Assembly (NCBI RefSeq): GCF_021462225.1
Contig: NC_061808.1
Location: 17,583,119-17,647,118 of the forward strand
Length of the DNA: 64,000 nucleotides
Direction of reading: 5' to 3'
Source: Girardinichthys multiradiatus
Taxonomy: Eukaryota; Chordata; Actinopteri; Cyprinodontiformes; Goodeidae
Shown: positions 50,707 to 61,700 of the stretch, one piece after another
Numbering within the stretch: position 1 is the first letter of the stretch
How the letters are laid out: each line of letters begins with the position of its first letter
Position numbers and translations under genes: made by a program
The notes under the pieces: generated by a model
The model's database searches: none
What the model saw: only the letters and a program-made list of their open reading frames with translations
Told to the model about the DNA's origin: nothing

Positions 50707-51002
50707 CGACTACGACAGACCACGTCGCTTTTACGCAAGTGGCAGAAGTTTTGCAGATGCTTTCTGGCTATTCAGTTTTTCCTCAATAATAATCATTAAC
50801 AAACGGTGTGCAGCAGCTCCGGGACTCTCGATTGCATTTCCGACGTGTTTTTGATCCTAATTTTGCGCTCATATGATGTGATGAAAGCTTTGAAGTTTTC
50901 AGGATTGTTAAAGTCGCTCAGTTGACTGTATGCCGATTATCTGGAGCGAAGAGGAGGTTGTACCACTGGAAGCAGAAAACGGGATGTAGCGCAGGATAAA
51001 GG
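50707..51002 (+). other. Candidate 5' untranslated first exon of an unidentified gene
   Basis: CpG-rich DNA followed by a good donor (AAAGG/GTGAGT at 51003). Several short upstream frames start at ATG but none is long, as in a 5' leader. The gene would lie to the right on the + strand. No identity can be given. Confidence 0.4.
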
Positions 51003-51560
51003 GTGAGTTTTTCACTTGGTAAACTGCTTCTCTGCTCCTAAAAAGTTAAAAGCAATTGTTTGGGAAAACGTAAACTTGTCTGGAGTCTACTTCATGTAGG
51101 CCAAATGGCTTTGGCACGGTGCAGATCTCAAAGATTTTAATGCCAAGCCTCCTCTTGCACCAGATTAACGCCCAATAAATACCGCACAAAACTCGGATCT
51201 TGAAAAGGAAATAAATTTCCTGTTTTCTTTAACTCTAGAAATCAGCGGTTTTTACAATCAGGACAGCCCGAGTGAAAAATGTGATGATGGAATTACATTT
51301 GGGAGAACTTTAAGATTTTCACTGAGCCTATTAACAGATTCTTTGTGCGCATTTGGATCCTGTCAACCTGGATTAATTCTTTCAGTCCACGCATGAGATC
51401 AACAATGCGTGGAACCATTCACGTGAACTTGGCTGTGGGTTGTCCACGTTGATGCAAACACCCATACAATGTGCAAGCAGAGTTTGCGTGAAGGATGTGT
51501 TTGGACACGCAACACCGCAGAGAGCTCTGTAACGGAGAACATAGCTGCTGCAGGCGTCGG

Positions 51561-51562
<2 letters not shown>

Positions 51563-51632
<70 letters not shown>
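51563..51632. repeat. (CA)n microsatellite
   Basis: About 35 uninterrupted CA units. CVCV-type frames on the - strand are artefacts. Confidence 0.97.
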
Positions 51633-51634
<2 letters not shown>

Positions 51635-52179
51635 CTGGCTATCTTTAAAAGCTCAGGGGCCTGCTGTGTAAATTACATGGTGCCAGTGACTTGGGAGTAC
51701 ACCCTGGTTGGGAATTTAAAGCACCAGGACTTATTAGAGCTGCAGACTTCACCCATGCTTCCTGTTTTAGAGGTATTTTTGTCAGGTTGTAAGAAAAGAA
51801 AGTTGGAGATATTTGTGTAGTCCCAGAGGCATGTTTTTGTTGAAGGTCAGCTTGGTAAGACTATAATAGGTGTTTACCACATAATGTGTGCCTGCTTTTA
51901 GACAGAAAAAATGGCTATTGTTTGCACTCCCAGTGGTCATTTAAGTCTAAAGGCCATTTGATTACTATACAGGGGAAAGCACACCTGTAATTTTGGTCAA
52001 GTGCTGCGTGCTGTAGCCCACCAAAGGAAAAGAGAGCAAACATTGATAAAATATTTTAAAAAGCAAATTCATGCCACTGAAGTGAACAGTTGTTGAGATA
52101 TGTGGTCATAAATTTCACTAAAAAGGCATTTCCAGACTACTCCTTTGTGATTTTCTCTCGGTTTTTTATGACATCAAAG

Positions 52180-52325
52180 GAGAACCCCCGCATGTAAACT
52201 GACTGCTACTACAATGGCTGACAACACTGACAGCAGCGAAGAATCTGATATTTCTTTAGATATATTTCAGTCACTATCAAAGAGAGACGCAGCAGAGTCA
52301 GGAGAAGAAAGTCACCTTTCATCAG
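52180..52325 (+). CDS. Possible short coding exon, unknown gene
   Basis: An AG acceptor at 52178-52179 and a donor (TCAG/GTATCAG) at 52326 frame an exon with ATG at 52214 in good context (ACAATGG). 37 codons and one base are encoded: MADNTDSSEESDISLDIFQS, then SLSKRDAAESGEESHLSS-like residues. It is acidic and serine-rich, as in many nuclear-protein or transposase N-termini. It may be the start exon of the gene whose leader ends at 51002, or a transposon piece. Not recognised. Confidence 0.3.
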
Positions 52326-52984
52326 GTATCAGAGCACTAGTGCTGTGGCGTGCGGGCGGCCATCTAATTCAACCAGGGCACGGCCAGAGTCAGTCTGCAT
52401 GAATCATAACGTACCACCAGGAAACAGAGCAAGCACAACATCCGGATTTTTAAAATAATTCACTAAAGACAGACTAGATCTGACTATATTAATACATACA
52501 CACATACATTTATATGTATATATTAGCAGTTGTTTACATTAGATCAATTAGGTCCGTTACTGGGTTAACTAAGGCATTATAAACCTAGCAATTAAACATT
52601 AAATGCACCAAATGAAAAAATTAAAGCAGTTTAACTGGATTAACTTCCATAGAATGAGTTGTTTTGGACTTGCTACCGCATTTATCACTTGCTTTTATTG
52701 CGTGATCTGCGTATGGTTCTTGGAGTTCCCCCGAGCTTCGCAGCGGACCGGACCGAACCGGAACAGATACAGTATAAATCCAGGGTTACAGAATATATAC
52801 GACACTGAGGGAAATAACCAGAGATGAACCAGAGGTGAATCTGAGCAGCATGGAGCAGTAGCAGCAGATACAAGGGATGATTCAAGATCTGAAGACACTA
52901 CCTGGTGTGTCATTTTTTTAAATTTTATACCAGAATCTTTAGAGAAACAATTATTTAAATATATTGTAGGCATGTGTAATGTAC

Positions 52985-53690
52985 TCATACTTGTCGTCTT
53001 CCGCTTTATCCGGGACCGGGTCGCGGGGGCAGCAGACTCAGCAGAGACACCCAGACGTCCCTCTCCCCAGACACCTCCTCCAGCTCCTCCGGGTGGAGCC
53101 TAAGGCGTTCCCAGGTCAGCCGAGAGACATGGTCCCTCCAACGTGTCCTGGGCCGTCCACTGGGGCTCCTCCTGGTGGGACGTGCCTGGAACACCTCCCG
53201 AGGAAGGCGTCCAGGAGGCATCCGGTATAGATGCCGGAGCCACCTCAACTGGCTCCTCTCGATGTAGAGGAGCAGCGGCTCTACTCCGAGCTCCTCCTGG
53301 ATGGCCGAGTTCCTCACTCTATCTCTAAGGGAGTGCCCGGTCACCCTACAGAGGAAGCTCTTTTCAGCCGCTTGTATCCGGGATCTCGTTCTTTCGGTCA
53401 TGACCCAAAGTTCATGGCCATAGGTGAGGGTAGGAACGTAGACCGACCGGTAAATCGAGAGCTTCGCTTTTCAGCTCAGCTCTCTCTTCACCACAACGGA
53501 CCGGCACAGGGTCCCCATTACTGCGGCAGCCGCACCGATCCGTCTGTCGATCTCCCGCTCCATTCTTCCCTCACTCGTGAACAAGACCCCGAGATACTTA
53601 AACTCCTCCACTTGAGGCAGGAACTCCTTTCCAACCTGAAGAGGACAAGCCACCCTTTTCCGGTCGAGAACCATGGCCTCTGACTTGGTG
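52985..53690 (-). mobile_element. Non-LTR retrotransposon 3' fragment
   Basis: - strand frames in two registers. One has VACPLQVGKEFLPQVEEFKY and LGVLFTSEGRMEREIDRRIG (53471-53674). The other has MTERTRSRIQAAEKSFLCRV through LPPRPGPG (53401-53006), the C-terminal domain and end of a fish LINE protein. A frameshift separates them. 5'-truncated and inactive. Related fragment at 45020-45345. Confidence 0.8.
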
Positions 53691-53826
53691 TAATTTATCT
53701 TATTTTAACAATAATATTAATTTCAGATTATTATTATTAATAATAAAATAATAATTTTGGATTTTTAATTATCAACAATAACTGCAGATATTTAAATGTA
53801 CTTTTGCAACAAGGAAGTGTTCTTAC

Positions 53827-54171
53827 CTGCTGAGCCTTGATCCATTTAGCAGCATTAAGAAACAACCTTTTCTTTGGTGATCTTTTCCCATTAGATGCAC
53901 TGCTTGGCTCTAGGATCTGCTTTAACATTATCCTGCGTCTGTCAGATATCCCGACCTCTGACTTAATTTCTCTAATGAATTCAGACGTTTCTTTTTTGAA
54001 GCAGTTTGCTGAAAAGTCCTCCGATCACAACTGGCTGTGCTTGGTCGGACCAGCCCATCTGTCCCTCGTCAGTTTTCCAGCTCTGATCCTCTTTGCTTCA
54101 GTAAAATAGTGCAGAGTAACGGGTGCTGTCATAGAATGGCTGCCACCACCAGCAATGCACCGTTTCACCAT
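53827..54171 (-). pseudogene. Decayed THAP zinc-finger exon
   Basis: THAP domains are C2CH zinc-binding DNA-binding modules found in transcription factors and P-element-like transposases. From ATG 54171 the - strand reads MVKRCIAGGGSHS, then DRWAGPTKHSQL, a TGA stop, SEDFSANCFKKE and a lysine-rich end, closing with donor CAG/GTAAG at 53826. Only the first zinc cysteine (C5) remains: the second is glycine, the third is the stop codon and the histidine is aspartate. The splice donor argues against a processed copy. Parent gene unknown. Confidence 0.6.
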
Positions 54172-54558
54172 GTTAATGCTGTCTTTAACGCAACTTGGCT
54201 TCTACCTGAATTGTTTATCATTGACGCTCACACATCGAATGATCAGAGACTTCCCCATAGACATTATTTCTGTGCAACTTTGGACTTGCAAAATTTAACA
54301 TCTAAATATGCTTATTTTGAGTCACATATGTCTTTTTTCTATTCTTTAATCCTAATATCATGTCAATTACTGCCTAATTCCTTCAATATTAAGATGTTTT
54401 CTTTCAATTTATGCATTTGTAGGAAAAACGTGTCACAGGCATTTAAACCTGTTAAACTGCATGTTTCTGGTATTTTTTTCACGGTCGGCTTTTAAGAAAA
54501 TATTCTTAGTATAAAAAGCCACAAGTTTTGATGTTTTAAAAAAGAACAAGTTTGAAAA
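54172..54558. other. AT-rich, nothing recognised
   Basis: No coding or repeat feature identified upstream of the THAP exon (its possible 5' flank). Confidence 0.5.
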
Positions 54559-54945
<387 letters not shown>

Positions 54946-55159
54946 AATCAGAATCAAATTTATACATACAGCCCCAGTGCTCTCCTGATGTCTGTCAGCA
55001 AATTGCAAAGAAGCGAAACCCTTTAGCCCATCAACAAGCCTCTGGCATCTAAATGCTGCAAGTCAGTGACTCAATGCAATCAGCTGGGTTTCCTTAGATA
55101 GAACACGTTTTGAAAAAGAAATAAAATTTTAAATAGTAAACTGAAGTTGAATTGTTTGA

Positions 55160-55900
55160 TAACTAGGATCATTCCAACTGCTTTTGTGTCACCGTGTCCA
55201 AGTTTTAAACATCTAGCTGATCTGTGTTGAAGGTGAAGAATTTTGGGGTAGTCCTCTGCTGTTCAGAAATAAACCCTCAGCATGATGCTACCACCTCCAT
55301 GCTTGATGGTTAGTCACGTGTACTAAGGTTTAAAAGCCTTAATTCTGTCTTTCTGCCCCAAGGGCAGCTGTGGCTGCAATGTTGCTTACCATTGTCAGCG
55401 TGTGAATGTGTGAATGAATGGGTGGATGATTGATTGTAGCGTAAAGTGCTTTGGGTCCTCGGACTAGATAAAGTGCTTTACGAGTGCAGGACATTTTTCA
55501 ACACTCTTTCCTGATTCTTCCAAACATTTTTCTTGTCATAACGGCCCAGTTAACACATTTTTTGGCTTGTCTGACCATGGAACCTTCCTCTATGAGGCAT
55601 TTGGCTGGTGTTTGTGGTACACCTGCATGTTTTAGTCATGCTTGAAGGTTTCCCGTTTAGAAGTAGGAGCTTCCTTCTTGGTCAGCCTTAGTCCTCTTTA
55701 ATGTTAAATCACTTTAATTTCGACAATGCCACTGGTGTAACATCATTTTCCATGTTTTAATAGGCTTGAGCCTTGGTGGGTCATAGGTTGTTCAAAAACA
55801 TCCTCGGTATTTAGTTTAAATTTGGACACATTTGAGGGTACCAGGGATTCCCAAACACACTGGTTTTTCAAGTCTGCTAACATTAAGTTTATGGATTATC
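55160..55900 (-). mobile_element. Tc1-like remnant interrupted by a short repeat
   Basis: The - strand has HQAWRW*HHAEGLF-type reading, recoverable in the next frame as KHGGGSIMLRVYF (about 55266-55304), the Tc1 core motif. On the far side (55500-55700) decayed transposase continues. Stops are numerous. Confidence 0.55.
55362..55492 (+). mobile_element. Short retroelement end inserted in the Tc1 remnant
   Basis: AGCTGTGGCTGCAATGTTGC...GAATGTGTGAATGAATGGGT...AAAGTGCTTTGGGTCCTCGG...AAAGTGCTTTACGAGTGCAG is a widespread teleost repeat end. It splits the Tc1 sequence. Confidence 0.5.
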
Positions 55901-56461
55901 CCCAACTTCAACGTTATTGAAAATTAATGGATTTAAAAGCTGGTTGAGTGATTCTCTTGCAACAAGAGTGGTCAAATATCCAGCCAGAATTATGCCTAGG
56001 ACCTTGTTGATAGTTATAAAGAGGGCATGCATTTTTCTTTTTCCATTTCTTTTGAGCCTTTGTGTTTAGTTATAAATGTGGATTACAGAAAATCTCTCAA
56101 TTTAATTTAAACTCATTTTTAAAATGCATTGGATTTGCATCATTTTAAAGCCCCAAAATGATTACATTCATGCCCATGATTAATGCCATGTGTGTAAACC
56201 TCTGACTGGCTCTCTGTGTAATAATGCAAGGTGGCAGAATGTAAGCTGTATTTAATTAGAAGTTGTATCTTCTGCTTGGAGTGGTGTGTCACAAGGATGC
56301 TTTTATTGCACGATCTGTAAGCTGTGTGCTGTCATGCACCCTGGCGAACAACAACATGACCAAAAGCGTGCAGCGACCTGCCCAAATCTCCCACACTGTG
56401 CCAGGTGTTTCGTGTGAGTTGTCAGTCACAGCTGCAGGGCTATTCTCCCTCAGCAGATCTG

Positions 56462-57667
56462 TGCCCGTATTCACAAAGAATCCTAAGACTAAAAGTAGCT
56501 CCTAATGACGTCATTCTAAGAAAAATCTTTCCTTGAATTTTAAGATTTTTCTTAGAATTTTTCCTTGTTAAGATTAACGTTTTTCACAAAGCATCTTAGG
56601 CCTTAGAGAGTTCCTAACAAGAGGAAATTTTAAGAGTAGCGAGGAGGACTTTTAATGAGCTTAAGAGTGTCTTAAGCTCAGAAAATGGCTGAAAAACCGA
56701 TAGAAAGGAGAGATATTCTCCTAACAATGAATAACAGCCAATTAAGAAAACGCTACCGACTCAATCACGCAGGGATCCACCCCCTAATAGTCGAGTAAAT
56801 TTGCACATAAACGTCTATAGCAATCTTACAATTATTAATATAGGGATGAGATTAACTTTATCATCCCCCTAGGGGGAAATTAAATAGTTTCAGTGGCGGG
56901 ACAGATTAAATGTTTACCTCTAGTAAGGTAATATTAGGAAAGATATATAAATAATAGAAACATTAATGAATAACCATGAATAAAAAGTGAACAAAATTAC
57001 AAACCATATACAGAATTATTTAAATATTTAAAGACTGTAAAATACTTTAAAAAAATACATTTGGAAAAACTTGGAAAATCTGAGAAAGATATATATACAT
57101 AAATACAAACTCTAGACAAGATACAGTACAATAATCTAAACACTATATAAATAGAAGGAAGATGTAAATAAGGTGAATAGGTATATGCTGTATCGTACAA
57201 GATATGTATACAAGAAGGCAATCACAGTAAAATGCTGAATTTTTATCTTAATATTAAATATATATATATTTAATATTAATATTAAATTAATTAATATGAA
57301 ACAGTTGCAATATGAAAACGACCAGCATGGTGAGTAAACATAATAATTATAAGCAAATCAAATTAATAAAGTGCATGTAAATAGGCTACGTTTTAATGCT
57401 GTGTGACAATTAATTTAATCTTGCTAAGTTTTATCACCATGATTTACACATTTCTGAATCCAGTCTAAATTGCAACAACCAACCACAGCGTCACACCTAG
57501 CAATGGGGTCAACCACACCTCCTCACTAAGGTAGGAATTTTGGTTGTCTCCTCATTCGGAGCTGCTCTCAGCAGCGAACAGAACCACTCTTAAGCTAGGA
57601 GTCTTTGCAGAACTTTTTAGGCTAGGATAGGAGCTCTCTGAGAGGACTGAGAATCCTTGTGAATACG
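56462..57667 (+). mobile_element. TIR element, possibly PIF/Harbinger-like, non-autonomous
   Basis: The ends are inverted: CGTATTCACAAAGAATCCTA at the left and its imperfect complement (GGATTCTC...GTGAATACG) at the right. A short frame from ATG 56685 reads MAEKPIERRDILLTMNNSQL, then RKRYRLNHAGIHPLI, which resembles a Harbinger transposase N-terminus, then stops. AGATCT flanks both ends. Family assignment is an inference. Confidence 0.5.
56513..56558. repeat. Strong hairpin near the TIR element's left end
   Basis: Perfect 17-base inverted arms (56513-56529, 56542-56558) around a 12-base loop. Confidence 0.9.
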
Positions 57668-57689
57668 CAGATCTCCACCTCTCTCTCAA

Positions 57690-58430
57690 TGTGCATTTAA
57701 CTACTACGATGTGGCAAACACATGGTATTTTATGAACATTACAGCATCAAGCAAGAGACATTTTCCATTTGATCTCCTGTTTAGGAAAAAGTGTAACTTT
57801 TTCTTGGCTTTGTAGTCAGTGTAGTGCAGCCGGATGTAAACAGTAGCAAAACTAAATGAGCTCCTGCTTTCATAGACCTTTAAAATCAGAGCTGCAGAGT
57901 TGGTGCCTGAGGGCTCGGCTATAAGAACATACTGTGTGTTGGGAGTAATGTTGGGTGAGTGTGATGTGGTTCCCAGGAGGGGGAACAGGGTGGTGGGGAT
58001 GGAAAATGTGAGGAGAACTGTGGTTTTGCAGCGGCAGGCTTGATGACTGCCATACTGATGGTCCTAGGTTTCTGCTCCTATCAGTGTGAGCGTTCGTGTT
58101 TACTCTCTGCTCTCCTCCATCCGCTCCTCACCAACTGTACAAACATGATAAGGCCATTGTCACATCCTTTCTGCTTCCTCCCTATCTAAATGCTTTATTT
58201 TCTCATTGAGGGGCTGGGAATCACTGATTCTTTTCATTTACACGCCTCCCACCAAAACCAACGCATTCACCTCTTGTTTTATCTCTTGCCTTTATTCCAT
58301 CTTTGTAGGATGAATGATGTAAAAGCTACATGAATCTCAGTTCGGAAAATCCGTCTCTGGCGTTTATCCGGGTTTAATTCTCCTTTGTTACGTTCTAGTA
58401 ACAGTGCTCTGATGCTTCTCCTTGTTCTGT
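57690..58430. other. Intergenic, nothing recognised
   Basis: Moderate GC, no coding segment or repeat identified before the SINE. Confidence 0.5.
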
Positions 58431-58431
58431 T

Positions 58432-58762
58432 TTGCCTTGCAGCAAGAAGGTCCTGGGTTCGATTCCCAGCCAGGGGTCTTTCTGCATGGAGTTTGCATGT
58501 TCTCCCCGTGCATGCATGGGTTCTCTCCGGGTACTCCGGCTTCCTCCCACAGTCCAAAGGCATGCCTGTTAGGTTAATTGGTGTCTCTAAATTGCCCTTA
58601 GGTGTATGAATGAGTGTGTGCGTGGTTGTTTGTGTGTTGCCCTGCGATGGACTGGCGACCTGTCCAGGGTGTACCCCGCCTCTCGCCCATAGACTGCTGG
58701 AGATAGGCACCAGCTTCCCCGCGACCCACTATGGAATAAGCGGTAGAAAATGACTGACTGAC
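58432..58762 (+). mobile_element. tRNA-like SINE, 5'-truncated
   Basis: Clear polymerase III B box GGTTCGATTCC at 58456-58466, followed by the CATGTTCTCCCCGTGCATGC, GTGTCTCTAAATTGCCC and GACTGGCGACCTGTCCAGGG blocks. The A box is missing at the left edge. It ends in AAAATGACTGACTGAC. Best preserved SINE body in the window. Confidence 0.85.
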
Positions 58763-58769
58763 ATGACTG

Positions 58770-61700
58770 GAATATCGCTGTAAGCAATACACAACTGCCT
58801 GGACTGCAATAAGTACTAGTTCAGAATTCAAGCCCCATGCATTCAGGCTGTCTGTACCTGTAATACATTTGATGACACTTGTTTAATACAGACTCAGACG
58901 TTTTGGAAGATGAACAGATGCTAAAGCGGTAAAGTCATTAGGACTCTACAACTAACGAGTTTCTTTGCAAAACACAGCAGATGTCGGCCATAGGCAACTG
59001 GGATTTAGGTTAGGAACCTAAAGCAGAAAGACATTACCATATTTTAATTATTTGTTTATTTATCCAAAGTAATTTGGTAATAATTTTGAATCTAAATATT
59101 CCAGGCGTATGAATAAATTTGGGCTTATCTTGAAATGGCTGGTGCATTATTTGCAAAAAAGCATTTCCCAAGATTTCCTTTTTAAGAGTGTAATCTTCTA
59201 TGTGCTTATTCCATTCATATGTTGTAAAGTTCCTTTGTGATAAGAAACAGTTTGTCATGTGTGGAGTGCAAATCTATGGGGGGAATTACAGAGAGATACT
59301 GTATATTGTTTTGTTTCAATGAATAACTCCTAACATGTGGCACAAGGTGTTTTTTTACACATAACCTTCCAGGAAGTGGTTAATGAAACCCATTTTAAAA
59401 GACACAACTTACAATAAAAGTGGGCACATAAAGATGGTAAAAATGATAACAAATGAGTAATAATCACCATTAAAACTGCAACTATAATAGCCAGTTTGTA
59501 GTAGCTTGGGGTCATGTGTATAGAACATAGTCAAAGTTGCAGGGACAAACTGTTATACAATACTGTATAATCTCTATTTGTGAGCATGTTTGTGTAGTGT
59601 ACAAATCCATAGAGTGGAAAGAAATGTGTTTTATGGGGCTAATAGCAGTTAGCAACAGAACAATTAGCAAATTCCCTTGGTTTTCTGACCTTTGGTGTGA
59701 CGACATCCTCAGATCAGAGACGTCTAAGACAACTGGAACGCAGCAATGCTTTAGCATTGTAAACACACCAAGCCCACACACGCAGGAAGCTCGCTGCTGG
59801 TGAGACTTCAACATGAAGACAAAAAATATCTTCTCGTTGTGAGAAATTGCAAGTGCTGCTGAACCAGAAACATTATTTTTGTTGTCCTTGTTGTTGATTG
59901 CCCTTGTAGAAATTAAAGCAGAGCTGATTTTTTCTTTTTTGTCCCATGAATAGATTCTTCTAGATGAGTAAAACATATTATTAAGTAAAAGGGGCAGTGG
60001 GGAGCTAGTTCAGTATTGCCAGCTTGAGCATGTTGATCTTTGCTGTGTTGTGCTTAGAGACCAGATAAACACAATAAACATACATCTAAATATTTGAAAT
60101 TGTACCTTGTACCTTTAATTTCTAAGACATATAGTATTACATACAGTTCAAGTCTCACAGTAAGGATTTCAAGACAGATTGTGTATATTTGTGGATTGTA
60201 TAGAGTTTCATTTTACAGTTAATCTCAGTAAAAACAATTTCAAAACAGGATTTTATAGAAGTTGTGCGTAGAGGTATGAGGTTTTCTCTCTGAACAAACT
60301 TATATTTTAAAGATGTTTTGCAAAATGAGCTCATATTGGTGGGAATCTGGTCTGGGACTGTGTTTTGCGTAAAGCTGCAGACACGGCTTCCCCAACTGTC
60401 TGGACGTCACCTCTGTGTGAACGCTGTACTCGGTGTGTTCGTCACTGTCCCTGTGTTCTCATGCTCTGTGTGTCTTTGTCTCCGAGTCGGAGTGGGAAGA
60501 AGAGGGCAGCAAAGTGGGAAAGCAGATGCGCTTGTTAGAAACACTGTCTGGCCACTCGGCTCCACCATCTGTTTGCAGCTGCTCATGCTTGCGTGTGCCA
60601 GACAGTAGGGATATGTGTGTCTGTGGACAACACGTGTTGTAGAGTACATACTCCTGTTTTGTGTTTGTATCTGTGCGTACACACTCTCATGCATCTAAAT
60701 AATTTTCACATTTTTGTTCTTTAGTAGCTTCACACCGATGTAAATTTTGTGTCCATCTCTGATTTTTGCTAAGCTTTTTCTTGCTGATACTGATTTTGGC
60801 TTATTTAAATGTCTCTTTAGGGACTACAATAAAATAAGTTCAAAGAACATCATTAAACATGTTTTTTCTAGCTTTGTTGCTGTGAGCGGTCATTAATCGT
60901 TTATATTAGGAGCAGAGATCAAATGAAACAGTGTAAGTAAGAGGAATTGCTGTTTTTACTATAATAAAACAAAGACAAAATTATGATGGAGCTAACATGT
61001 TATATTACGAATGTTAAGATTAATAAAAGGCTGCAAACATTTCCAAATCCAGCTTGTTCCATAAAATACAAAGGTTGAAAGCTTACAAGGATAAAACTGT
61101 AAACAGAGCAGCTGTGCTGTACTCTGTTTACCCTTCCTGTTGTGTGCTGAATGACTTGCTCTCTTTAGTACTGGATAAACCAAAGCCATGTTTTGATATG
61201 TTGTAGAAAATACACTTTTCTTTTAAATTGCTTGTTACCGTACGTCTTATGTGCTTCCTCTGATTTATTATCCAAACACCTCAATGATTCTGAAAATATT
61301 GTCTTCTCTCTGTAAATACTGTTGCCAGCGCACACTGATATACGGTGTGTTCATTAAAAAGAAGAAGATAGATTTTTCAGTTTCTGACTGATCAATTATG
61401 GCCAGTCAAACTGGAAATTGTCTGATTCTAGCTAACTGATTTCTCGGTGCATCGCTATTCTTCAGCAAACTGTGCAGCGAGTTTTGGTTTACACAGGAGC
61501 TCTTTTTCCCACACAGAGCCTTAACAATGTTCTCAAAATCCCTAGAATATTTTGAGAACATCAGACCAAAGGTTATACCTAATTCCATTGTTTCAGCTTT
61601 CTTTGGAGTAACGGATTTTTCATTTACTAGATAGCAGAAAAAAAAAAAAAAGATGTTAAAATTTAAATTTGCTACAAATATAAACGTCTGGAAATTAGAG

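Noticed and set aside
51382..51634. Frames starting with CVCVCV repeats
   Set aside because: They arise from the CA microsatellite in three registers and have no other support.
58432..58510. Possible tRNA gene (B box GGTTCGATTCC)
   Set aside because: The flanking body and repeat copies show a SINE; no cloverleaf with an anticodon arm could be made.
60318..60642. Frames of 96 and 69 codons near the right end
   Set aside because: Neither matches a known protein and neither has a convincing acceptor/donor pair.
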